A stretch of DNA of 49,273 nt, from contig JAPHEF010000006.1 in NCBI GenBank assembly GCA_029259535.1, forward strand, positions 1-49,273. Direction: 5' to 3'. Shown in pieces: positions 41,697 to 49,273 of this stretch. Each line of letters starts with the position of its first letter. The first letter of the stretch is position 1. The translations under genes and the position numbers were made by a program. The DNA comes from Alkanophaga liquidiphilum. Its GTDB lineage: Archaea > Halobacteriota > Syntropharchaeia > Alkanophagales > B39-G2. A model generated the notes under the pieces. It was not told where the DNA came from. It was given only the letters and a program-made list of their open reading frames with translations, and searched no databases.

Positions 41697-42590
41697 ATGC
41701 TTAGCGTGGACTGCGAGGAGTTAAAGAGCAAAGTGAGGGGGGCGTCATCCGCTGAATTTTCGAGGCTGGTGGATGAAGTTTCCGAAGTTTTGAAGGCTGA
41801 GGGGGAGCGGCGGGGCGGGAGCGGGCTTGTGGAGCTTGCGGCTTCAGGGAAGCTTGCGGTCGTCGGCGACATTCACGGCGACCTCAGAAGCCTACTTTTC
41901 ATCTTAAACGGTGTGAGGGGGGCTGACAAAATATTGTTTCTGGGTGACTACGGCGACAGGGGCGACGAGAGCGTGGAGGTCTATCTCGTGATTTTGGAGT
42001 TGAAAAGACGTTTCGGCGACGCCGTTATTTTGCTAAGGGGCAACCACGAGGGTCCGCCCGACCTGCAAGCGGTGCCGCACGACCTTCCCCTCTTTTTCAG
42101 ACGGAAGTATGGCGGCGAGGGCGTGCGCCTTTACGAGAAAGTGAGAGCGTTTTGGGAGTTGTTGCCCTTCTCTGCGGTGGTGAAGCGTCGCTACTTGTTC
42201 GTGCATGGCGGCGTGCCGACGCACGTCGCCTCGAAAGAGGACATTGCCTTCGCGCATGAAATGCACCCACAACGCCCGAACTTCGAAGAAATTCTCTGGA
42301 GCGACCCTGCAGAGGGACAAGGGAGCATGCCGTCGTTCCGGGGTGCCGGACAACTTTTTGGTGAGGACGTTACCGAGCGTGCGCTGAGCGTGCTCGGCGT
42401 GCGAACACTGATAAGGAGTCACGAGCCTTGCGACGGCGGCGTCGAAGTGCGACAGCATGGAAAGGTCTTAACGGTATTTTCGAGGAAGGGCATGCCCTAC
42501 ATGAACAGGTATGCGGCATATTTATTATTGGATGCAACAGAGCCTGCAAAGGACGCTTACGAGCTTGTAAGAGCGTCTGTGAGGTTTTAA
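41697..42590 (+). CDS. PPP-family serine/threonine protein phosphatase
   Basis: A 297-residue metallophosphatase that removes phosphate from proteins. The PPP signatures are complete: VVGDIHGDLRSL, FLGDYGDRGDESVEV, ILLRGNHEGP, FVHGGVP and IRSHEPCDGG. The C-terminal RKGMPYMNRYAAYLLLD closes the domain. The PPP YCG motif region is replaced, as often in archaea. N-terminal 45 residues are helical. It is probably a single gene, though the decayed region at 42642 follows. Confidence 0.93.
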   Translation: MLSVDCEELKSKVRGASSAEFSRLVDEVSEVLKAEGERRGGSGLVELAASGKLAVVGDIHGDLRSLLFILNGVRGADKILFLGDYGDRGDESVEVYLVILELKRRFGDAVILLRGNHEGPPDLQAVPHDLPLFFRRKYGGEGVRLYEKVRAFWELLPFSAVVKRRYLFVHGGVPTHVASKEDIAFAHEMHPQRPNFEEILWSDPAEGQGSMPSFRGAGQLFGEDVTERALSVLGVRTLIRSHEPCDGGVEVRQHGKVLTVFSRKGMPYMNRYAAYLLLDATEPAKDAYELVRASVRF

Positions 42591-42641
42591 ACCTTAGCCA
42601 GCATGCTGCTCTTTATTTAGGGGGGTTGAGTATATGATGTT

Positions 42642-43173
42642 TTGGCTGTGAGTGCGGCTTTTGTGCGTGTTGAGGGTCCTGCGTTCGTTGAGGGCGGTTT
42701 GTCGTGCTTGCGGCTTAAAACGGGGGCAGGTGATTGTGAGAGGGAGGCATGTTTGGCGTTTGCGACTGACGTAAACGGGAAGCAGCGTCGGCGTGAAGCA
42801 GCCTCTACTCCAACCTCTATGCTATGTTTCTGACGGGCACTACGGCATCGCCGTGACGATGGTCTATGCGAGCGCCCTCGTGGGTCGAGAGGGCGAGGGA
42901 TATATATATTTGAACTACGAGTCGGACAGGGCGGCGCACACGCTCGATTTCATAATTGTTTACTGGTTCTGCGGCGACGGCAAATCCACCGACGGCTGGC
43001 ACGCTATCATTTCAACTTCACACCGCTCTACGGCGCCGCTGGATACACCGGCGGGAGTGCGTGGCCGTGTCGCTGTGTCGTCTTGGCGTCACGGAGGGCA
43101 CCGATTACTTCGTCGTCCTCCACGACGGCGTGCTGGTGAGGGATATTACCCGTTCGAAGTCGTGTGTTCTTAA
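42642..43173 (+). pseudogene. Frameshifted remnant of an unidentified gene
   Basis: Plus-strand frames hand over to each other. First MAVSAAFVRVEGPAFVEGGL (from 42642). Then CYVSDGHYGIAVTMVYASAL and HTLDFIIVYWFCGDG (frame from 42793). Later GVTEGTDYFVVLHDGVLVRD (frame from 42956). They look like pieces of one protein of about 170 residues with at least two frame changes. I do not recognise the family. It could also be a set of chance ORFs. This and flanking sequence fill the 680-base spacer to the IMPase gene. Confidence 0.3.
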
Positions 43174-43273
43174 TGGTGCCTCTACTCCAGGCACGGCCAG
43201 GAGTCCATTTTATTTTTGTATCGGCTTAACGGGGTAGAGGAAAGTTCGAATGAAACTCCAAAGGAGCCGCCGA

Positions 43274-44083
43274 CTACCTGAGCATCTCAAGAATCATTTT
43301 GTGGTTTTTAGGGTCTAAGGCGGCGATGATTGGGACGTCGAAGACGTTTTTGACCTCGCCCTCGAGGCGTTTACCGTTGGGTGAGGTTACGATGCCGCCC
43401 GCTTCTTCGAGGATGCGGATGGAAGCGGCAACGTCGTAACCATTGAGCATGCCCCTTATGTCGATGATAGCATCGATGGCGCCCTCAGCGACGAAGCAGA
43501 GTTCAATTGCGATGCTCCCGAGCGCCCGAATCACGACGCCCTGCCGCATGAGTTGCAGGAGCTTTGGCGGCACACTCTTTCCATAAACATAAATTGAGAA
43601 CAGAGGCTTTTCCTTTCCCACGGTCTTTCTTGGCATTTTCTTGCCGTCAACGTAGGCGCCGCCGCCACGCTCCGCATAATACGTGCGTCCGAAAATCGTG
43701 GAGACGATGCCAGCTTGGACATCGCTGAAGCGGACGGCGGCGGTCTTCGGCGAGTATGCGAGAGCGGAGCAAAAAAACGGAATACCAACCGTTGCGTTTG
43801 TCGAGCCGTCAATAGGGTCGAAGATTAGCGTGAACGACGGTGTCCCGCCCTTCGGGAAGACGTGGTCACCGAGTTCTTCTGATATGATACGGGCGCACAA
43901 GCCGTGATGCTCCAACGATTTCTCTAAAGCACGTTCCGCAAACATATCTATCTTACGAGTAACGTCTTTTTCCCGCTTCGAAATTATCTCACCGTAATCT
44001 TCGTTCTCTGCGAAATACGCTCTTACGGCACTGCCCACCTCGTTCGCTATCTCCAACAACTCGTCAAGGTCCGGTTTCGCCAT
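43274..44083 (-). CDS. suhB: Inositol monophosphatase / archaeal fructose-1,6-bisphosphatase family
   Basis: A 269-residue Mg-dependent sugar phosphatase. Metal and catalytic motifs are IISEELG (the Glu), LIFDPIDGSTNATVG (the DPIDGSTN motif) and LNGYDVAASIRILEEAGG, which corresponds to WDxAA with Gly-Tyr before the Asp. Archaeal members often hydrolyse both inositol-1-phosphate and fructose-1,6-bisphosphate, serving lipid head-group or gluconeogenic metabolism. AGGGGCGG precedes the ATG by 7-10 bases. It is divergent from the beta-propeller gene. Confidence 0.93.
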   Translation of the reverse strand: MAKPDLDELLEIANEVGSAVRAYFAENEDYGEIISKREKDVTRKIDMFAERALEKSLEHHGLCARIISEELGDHVFPKGGTPSFTLIFDPIDGSTNATVGIPFFCSALAYSPKTAAVRFSDVQAGIVSTIFGRTYYAERGGGAYVDGKKMPRKTVGKEKPLFSIYVYGKSVPPKLLQLMRQGVVIRALGSIAIELCFVAEGAIDAIIDIRGMLNGYDVAASIRILEEAGGIVTSPNGKRLEGEVKNVFDVPIIAALDPKNHKMILEMLR

Positions 44084-44232
44084 CGCAGCCGCCCCTTTGG
44101 ATTTAAGAGCTTAGTTTGCGATGCTTTAAAAAAGTGTCTGTTTCGCTTGTGCCCGGTGCCTTCAGCGGCCGCATAACTACGACGCCGCTCGTAGTCATCG
44201 AAAATCTTATCGTGAGCTAAACGTAGTTTTGA

Positions 44233-46140
44233 GTGATGAAAGAGCTTGTTGCGTTGGTGGTTGGGGTTTACGTTTGCGTTGCGGTGCTGCTCGCTGCGGT
44301 CTGGCTGCATGGCGGTGTTCGAGAGGCGACAGCGGTTGAAGGAATAGAAAAGTTCTCATCGGCGGAGGAGTTCGCCACTTACCTTGAAAAGGCGGAAAGC
44401 TTGATGCTGTCCTGCGGTTACATGCGTGGCTTTTTTGGCGGCGTTCAGGAGGAGGTAGGAATGCTTCCTGAGCCTGCGCCGCCACCCAAAGCCGCAGAGC
44501 AGGCTGGCGAGCCTTCGAGGGTTTCGGAGACAACAGTTCAAGTAAAAGGCATCGATGAGCCCGACATTGTAAAAACTGATGGGCGCCGCATTTTTTTCTC
44601 GTCGAATGGCGTAACGAGGGTAATAAATGCGTTTCCGCCTTCCAACTTGTCAGTGAAGGTGGGGCTGGAAAAAGGCGGGGAATTGCTTTTAAAGGACGGG
44701 ATGCTGGTGCTCTTTACTGGCAACAAGATTTACGGGTTCGACGTTTCACGCCCAGAGGCGCCTGAAGAAAGGTGGGACGTGGAACTTAACGGCACGCTTG
44801 CTGCTGCCCGTCTCTACGGCGGCAGGATCTACATCGTTACGAGGAACTGGCTTAACAGGGAGAAGCCAGCACCGATATATCCGCTGGCGGTGCGTGGCAT
44901 CGCCACGCGCTTCGGAGAGGAGCCGCTTGTAGTTCCAGCATCTGAGATTTACCACCCGGTAGAGATAGTGCCAGTGGACGTCGTTTATACAGCAGCAGTT
45001 CTGAATCCCCAAAGCGGCGAAGTTGAGAAAAGCGTCTCTTTTGTCGGAAGTTCCAGCACGTCCGTCATTTACATGTCGAAAAACGCTCTCTACATCACTT
45101 ACTCCTACCCGCAACCCGTCATTAAGACTTATTCTAAGTTCCTCAGGGAGGCGTGCAGCGACATTCTCCCGAAGGACGTTTTGGAGAAACTTGAAGACCT
45201 TACAAGCAAGGCAGAAGTGAGCAGTGTTACGAGCTTAAAAGAGTTGGAAGAGATTTCCGAGGATTTAAAAGGGCTTGAGGGCGAAATTAGCAGGCGGGCG
45301 GAGGAGTATTTCGCCGAGCGTATGCGAGACTTCGAGACGACGGGGGTTGTGAAAATAGAGCTTAAAGATTTTGAGATTGTGGCGAGAGGCGAAGTTCCGG
45401 GTCGTCCTTTAAACCAATTTTCGCTCGACGAATACGATGGCTACCTGCGGATTGCGACGACGGTTGGCGGCTGGCGGGGCTTGACGCCACGAGGCGGGGA
45501 GACCGCAAACGACGTTTACGTCTTAGACGACGAGCTAAAGGTCGTCGGCTCACTTGAAGGCTTAGGAGTCTCAGAGCGGATTTATGCGGTCCGCTTCCTC
45601 GGCGACAAGGGCTACGTCGTTACCTTCAAAGAAACTGACCCGTTCTTCGTCATCGACCTCTCAGACCCTGCGGCGCCGAAGCTCTGCGGCGAGCTAAAGA
45701 TTCCCGGCTACTCCTCGTATCTGCATCCGATAACCGAGGATTTGATCTTGGGCATCGGGAAGGAGGACTGGAAGGTCAAGATTTCACTCTTCGACGTCTC
45801 TTCACTTGAAATGCCCGTGGAACTCGATAAGTTCGTGCTGGATGAGTATTGGTCGGACGTGCTGGCAACGCACCACGCTTTCCTGCTTGATGAGAAGCAC
45901 GGTATATTTTTCCTGCCATGTGGCGACGGCGGCTACGTTTTCTCTTACGAGGACGGACTTGAACTGGTGAAAAGAGTAAACGTCGAAGGCGTCAGGAGGG
46001 CACTTTACATCGACGACTACCTTTACGTGATTGCCGATACGAAGCTCGTGGTGCTCGACGAGCAGACGTGGGAGAGAGTTAACGAAATTGAGCTCGAAAT
46101 GGAAACCTTCCCGCCTTACCCGCCCAAAAGCACCGCTTGA
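44233..46140 (+). CDS. Secreted beta-propeller protein (COG4880 type)
   Basis: A 635-residue surface protein. An N-terminal signal or anchor segment (ELVALVVGVYVCVAVLLAAV) is followed by a short helical linker. The family signature VQVKGIDEPDIVKTDGRRIF comes at residues about 98-117, and a beta-propeller fills the rest with repeated blade words (KIYGFDVSRPEAP, VYVLDDELKVVGSLEGL, FFVIDLSDPAAPKLCGELKI, LSLFDVSS-like KISLFDVSSLEMP, FSYEDGLELVKRV). A helical insertion lies near residues 300-370. The start is GTG 44233 or the next ATG. Function unknown; binding or protease-related roles have been suggested for the family. Confidence 0.87.
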   Translation: MMKELVALVVGVYVCVAVLLAAVWLHGGVREATAVEGIEKFSSAEEFATYLEKAESLMLSCGYMRGFFGGVQEEVGMLPEPAPPPKAAEQAGEPSRVSETTVQVKGIDEPDIVKTDGRRIFFSSNGVTRVINAFPPSNLSVKVGLEKGGELLLKDGMLVLFTGNKIYGFDVSRPEAPEERWDVELNGTLAAARLYGGRIYIVTRNWLNREKPAPIYPLAVRGIATRFGEEPLVVPASEIYHPVEIVPVDVVYTAAVLNPQSGEVEKSVSFVGSSSTSVIYMSKNALYITYSYPQPVIKTYSKFLREACSDILPKDVLEKLEDLTSKAEVSSVTSLKELEEISEDLKGLEGEISRRAEEYFAERMRDFETTGVVKIELKDFEIVARGEVPGRPLNQFSLDEYDGYLRIATTVGGWRGLTPRGGETANDVYVLDDELKVVGSLEGLGVSERIYAVRFLGDKGYVVTFKETDPFFVIDLSDPAAPKLCGELKIPGYSSYLHPITEDLILGIGKEDWKVKISLFDVSSLEMPVELDKFVLDEYWSDVLATHHAFLLDEKHGIFFLPCGDGGYVFSYEDGLELVKRVNVEGVRRALYIDDYLYVIADTKLVVLDEQTWERVNEIELEMETFPPYPPKSTA

Positions 46141-46639
46141 ATAACCGTGAAAGCGTAGGCTGCGTCGGATATCCAGTGGAAGCGGTAAGAGTGGATGGTG
46201 TTGTGCGGCGTCTGCACAAGCGTATTGGCACGGTACGGCGTGGCGGGAGAAGAAAGGAAGCGGTGTTCGATGTCGGATGGGAGACGCTGCGTGCGTTCGC
46301 CACGAGAAGCAGCAATTAAGCTACGAAGTCTCATGTGCGTCTATTTCTCTCTACAGGGATGCAATCCAGCAACTTGTATTGGATGGCTCTGAATCAAGCA
46401 TAAGACCCCGTTAAATCCTCTACGCACGATAAACAGCTTCTCGAAACTCTGCGAACCGTTTCTTGAATACACCATCCAAGTGCCCTTTGGCTCTTCCTAT
46501 GAGTCCAACGTTTGGCGGGTATGTGAAGTTTGCCACAGGCAAATTTGGGCGAGCGTTAGCGAGCCACATATCCGCCTGTTGTCCGAGTGCGGTAGCACCG
46601 AAGCGAAGCGGAGAGTTGCGGGCGACGGACGAGCATATT
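46141..46639. other. Spacer between beta-propeller gene and DUF499 gene
   Basis: 500 bases in which the composition turns AT-rich to the right. A minus-strand ORF (46420-46662, 80 codons) starts within the end of the DUF499 gene, reads QADMWLANARPNLPVANFTY and GLIGRAKGHLDGVFKKRFAEF, and is flat in composition. I cannot support it as a gene (confidence about 0.2). Confidence 0.4.
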
Positions 46640-49273
46640 TCATTTATTTTTCTCTTTTTCACTTTCTACTGTTTTAATTTCATCATTTAATCCCAACTCA
46701 TGAAGACTGGCTTTCGTTTCATTAATTTTCTCTTTAGATATACCACTTTCGGACTCCACCTCTATCTTTACATGAAGTTTTAATTTTTCAGTTGAAAACT
46801 TTGATAATACTCGTGTATAAAAAATCATCCACTTTTGATGTGGCACATCTCCTTCCCATCTGATCGTAGAATAGGTTAAAGGTGGAATTTTCTCAGGTGG
46901 CTTTTCCGCGTGTTTTTGAGGAGGTTGAGATGTTTCTGATAGGGGTATTATTTCTTTTTCAGGTTCGGATACACCTCTCTTAAGGGCTTCTGCTAATTGC
47001 TTTGGAAGAAGTACTACGCCCTCTGACAGTTCCACCTCATTGTAATTCATGGGTTCGTGGAATCGCACCTCTATGTATTTTCCCTCAGCAGTCTTTTGAG
47101 CATATCCAAACATGCCTTTGCTTACACCCTCTGCAATTGACTGACGAAGTTTTTCAGCATCTGTTAGCCTGGGAAATTGAGGGGATGAGAAAAACATATC
47201 CCGCAGTGATATAGTTTCCCACTCCGATATTGCAGGAGGCCAATTTCTCGCAATAAAACCAGGACTTACCTTATCTGTCAAGTAGTCCAGCTGTTTAAGT
47301 CGCGATAATATAAGTCCTGTTAAACCTTCTCTTTGGTCTGATGCGCTTGAGTGTAAAAGCCCCAAATCAACATACTCCAATTTATTATCCTTCCCAAGTA
47401 AGAGTACATTCTTATAACAGCGCCATACATCCTCGTATAAATTGCGTTCCGAGCGTTTTAGTTGCTCTTTCAAGTATTTTCTTTGGGTATCGCTCAGGTT
47501 AAGTCTATCAGCTTCTTCTTCGATTGCCTCCCATGCTAATAGGGTTCTTGCCTCATCCTTCATACTCCTGACCCTTTCGGGGATAACCCATATCAAAGCA
47601 CTTTTGAAAATACGTGCAGAAGTGCCATAATTTTGAGTTAAAGAATCTATGAACCTAAGAGTATCTGGACGCACACCCTCATCCCAAGAATGATCTATTG
47701 ATGATATTACTAATGTCAGTGTTGCTCTGTCAGGAATTTGATTACTCTGCTCAGGGAAGAAAATTCGTTCAATTTGCGGTCCCTTAGAGAACACCTTCTT
47801 TATTTCCTCTTCTATCCGTTCTTTTATCTTCTCATCAGAGATTGTAGCACGGCGGTCTGCTAACAATTTATTCAATGTGGGCCGTATGCTGAACCAGTAT
47901 CTATTTCCATCGGTATCGAGGTAATAACACGCTGATATTAAGTTCTCAAGTGATGTTTCAATATTACCAATATCTACGCCTGGTTCACCTACGGAAAGCC
48001 TGATTTCTGGAATAGTTGCACCCTCGCGTATCTGACCTCCTGAAGATTCAAAGAATATAACACTTGCAACCTTCCTACATAATCTCATCTCTTTTAACGT
48101 CTCCACCGCTTCCGCATCCAATTTTGTTGCATGTGCATCTTCGCCAGCTATATCCACTTTTATTACTCTATCTAAATCAGGCTCATCCAGTTGCTCAAGA
48201 ACAGCTGCACGGAAGAAATCGTCTTCAAATGGTGCGGTTCCGAGTGTGATTAATGGGTCTTTATAAGCGCTTGTATAGCTCTCTGCATAGGCTCGTGAAA
48301 TCCATAAAGCAAACATTCTAAGTACACCTCTTGTCTGCTGGAATTTTGGTAAAGTCTGCCATTTTCTTTCAAATACCGACAAAAGTGTTGGGTGGAATGG
48401 ATAAGTGGCTTCAAATAATTTCTCGGCGTTATCAACAGGAAACCACAGCGGAATTGATTTCCTATAAGTTTTAAGCCAATCCGCGTATGCTTTGGCAACT
48501 TTTCTTATTGTTTCTCTGTCACCTAGATCCTCAAAAAACCTTCTCCTAATAATTTCTGCCATCTCAATATCCTTTGCAAGTGTATATGGTTTATCAACTC
48601 GTCCTGAAAGCTTCTTTAATCTGCCAAAGTCAATTTCATCTTCCGGTGTCATCTCCTGTTCTGACATGGGCAATGAGAGCACCAAACAAATCCTCCTATC
48701 AGGGGAAGTTGCTTCTCTGGTTAAGTTTTCAAGGAAAGAGTAAAATTGCGATGCCAAGGTAGATTCCTTTGTTTCTCCTGCTTTTATGGAGCGTGCACGG
48801 CTCATGAAATTGAGAACTTCATCCATCAGGATTAAAACTGGTTTGTCTTTGGGCAAAAATTTGCGGATCACATCTTGGCTTGGAGCTACTCTCTTTTTAT
48901 CATGCTCCTCCACGATTTTATAGGCTTCATAACCGCCCAACTGCCATGCTATATCCCCCCAGGGCGTCATCCTTGTGGGTTCATTAGGAGCTCCATGACC
49001 AGAGAATACATCAAATTTGTTGCCTACAAAAACCGCAACCTTTATCTCAGGTACCGTTTTAAGTTCCGCTTTTTTTAAGATTTTATCTACTCCTTGGTAG
49101 GATAGGGCCTTTTCACCGCTTTTTGCAAGGTGATATAGTAAAGTTAAAGCATGGGTTTTGCCGCCGCCAAAAGGGGTTGTGAGATTTATAACAGGTGATG
49201 CACCAACAACTTCTCCAGAGAGACACCTTAAGACCTCTGCACATTGCCCCGCTCCGACGCCGCTTCCACGCCC
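46640..49273 (-). CDS. DUF499 (COG1483) AAA-like ATPase, 5' end cut by window edge
   Basis: The frame is open from the right edge to a stop at 46640, about 877 residues visible. Near the edge LTTPFGGGKTHALTLLYH is the Walker A motif with the FGGGKTH form special to DUF499. VLILMDEVLNFMSRARS is Walker B, and CLVLSLPMS is a sensor-like strand. The long C-terminal part includes WVIPERVRSMKDEARTLLAW and a tail WKxxK-like region (KWMIFYTRVLSKFS). DUF499 ATPases occur in defence islands with adenine methylases (COG1743) and helicases, and resemble BrxC/PglY. The start lies outside the window; the ATG at 48970 is internal. AT-rich like the left-edge genes. Confidence 0.88.
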   Translation of the reverse strand, partial: GRGSGVGAGQCAEVLRCLSGEVVGASPVINLTTPFGGGKTHALTLLYHLAKSGEKALSYQGVDKILKKAELKTVPEIKVAVFVGNKFDVFSGHGAPNEPTRMTPWGDIAWQLGGYEAYKIVEEHDKKRVAPSQDVIRKFLPKDKPVLILMDEVLNFMSRARSIKAGETKESTLASQFYSFLENLTREATSPDRRICLVLSLPMSEQEMTPEDEIDFGRLKKLSGRVDKPYTLAKDIEMAEIIRRRFFEDLGDRETIRKVAKAYADWLKTYRKSIPLWFPVDNAEKLFEATYPFHPTLLSVFERKWQTLPKFQQTRGVLRMFALWISRAYAESYTSAYKDPLITLGTAPFEDDFFRAAVLEQLDEPDLDRVIKVDIAGEDAHATKLDAEAVETLKEMRLCRKVASVIFFESSGGQIREGATIPEIRLSVGEPGVDIGNIETSLENLISACYYLDTDGNRYWFSIRPTLNKLLADRRATISDEKIKERIEEEIKKVFSKGPQIERIFFPEQSNQIPDRATLTLVISSIDHSWDEGVRPDTLRFIDSLTQNYGTSARIFKSALIWVIPERVRSMKDEARTLLAWEAIEEEADRLNLSDTQRKYLKEQLKRSERNLYEDVWRCYKNVLLLGKDNKLEYVDLGLLHSSASDQREGLTGLILSRLKQLDYLTDKVSPGFIARNWPPAISEWETISLRDMFFSSPQFPRLTDAEKLRQSIAEGVSKGMFGYAQKTAEGKYIEVRFHEPMNYNEVELSEGVVLLPKQLAEALKRGVSEPEKEIIPLSETSQPPQKHAEKPPEKIPPLTYSTIRWEGDVPHQKWMIFYTRVLSKFSTEKLKLHVKIEVESESGISKEKINETKASLHELGLNDEIKTVESEKEKNK

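Noticed and set aside
46420..46662. 80-codon minus-strand ORF after the DUF499 gene
   Set aside because: Overlaps the DUF499 end, has no ribosome site and no recognisable motif.
2758..49273. Small plasmid or circular element joining both AT-rich edges
   Set aside because: The interior carries chromosomal genes (metG, dnaG, SRP RNA, argG), and both edge genes are truncated without overlap between the ends.

Overview
The window looks like a chromosomal piece of an anaerobic euryarchaeon, most likely from the ANME-1 / Syntrophoarchaeum / Alkanophagales side of the Halobacteriota. This is inferred from gene content, not from a marker phylogeny. Archaeal signs are a 7S SRP RNA, a two-repeat tRNA-splicing endonuclease, archaeal DnaG and Mre11, a split FeoB, TATA-box promoters, an archaeosortase, a Tes/MJ0619-like radical SAM enzyme and an MvhD-FdhA-FdhB operon. 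An 800-base run of N (40622-41421) is a scaffold gap.

Layout. 1-6459 (AT-rich, minus strand): a PLD-SNF2 helicase followed by an N6-adenine methyltransferase that runs off the left edge, a restriction/defence-type pair. 6632-14547 (GC-rich, minus strand): metG, an iron-uptake block (feoA, feoB split into two genes, a small membrane protein, two DtxR-family regulators with TTAGG boxes), endA and the SRP RNA. 14676-17859 (plus strand): an ITP/XTP phosphatase, dnaG and mre11 (overlapping), then tRNA-Arg(TCG). 17860-20368: sat with an RHH gene between two decayed IS200/IS605 relics. 20369-24562: a Tes-like radical SAM gene coupled to an archaeosortase, then a 605-residue orphan. 24563-25457: relics. 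25458-27460 (minus strand): SDR and acyl-CoA dehydrogenase, an acyl-CoA oxidation pair. 27521-31009 (plus strand): glycosyltransferase, a Cys-containing orphan, argG and a membrane-anchored protein.

31029-33498 is an accessory island. It is bounded by two inverted 137-nt copies of one promoter-plus-small-ORF unit. It encloses an AT-rich stretch whose plus strand is extremely rich in A and C and poor in T, with a leaderless gene and a decaying secreted-protein gene. This is the strongest candidate for something undescribed. 34170-40144: HD phosphohydrolase, Lrp regulator, and a coupled operon (75-residue ORF, mvhD, fdhA, fdhB) that probably exchanges electrons between F420, a molybdopterin enzyme and heterodisulfide reductase. 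Next come a broken cdhA-like 3' end with an in-frame TAG, the gap, a PPP phosphatase, an IMPase/FBPase and a secreted beta-propeller protein. The right edge (46640-49273, AT-rich, minus strand) is a DUF499 (COG1483) ATPase of a type known from defence islands.

Together the genes suggest an anaerobe with acetyl-CoA-pathway, F420 and CoA-ester metabolism and regulated ferrous-iron uptake. AT-rich defence genes sit at both window edges, and the interior has been repeatedly invaded by TnpB-type elements.
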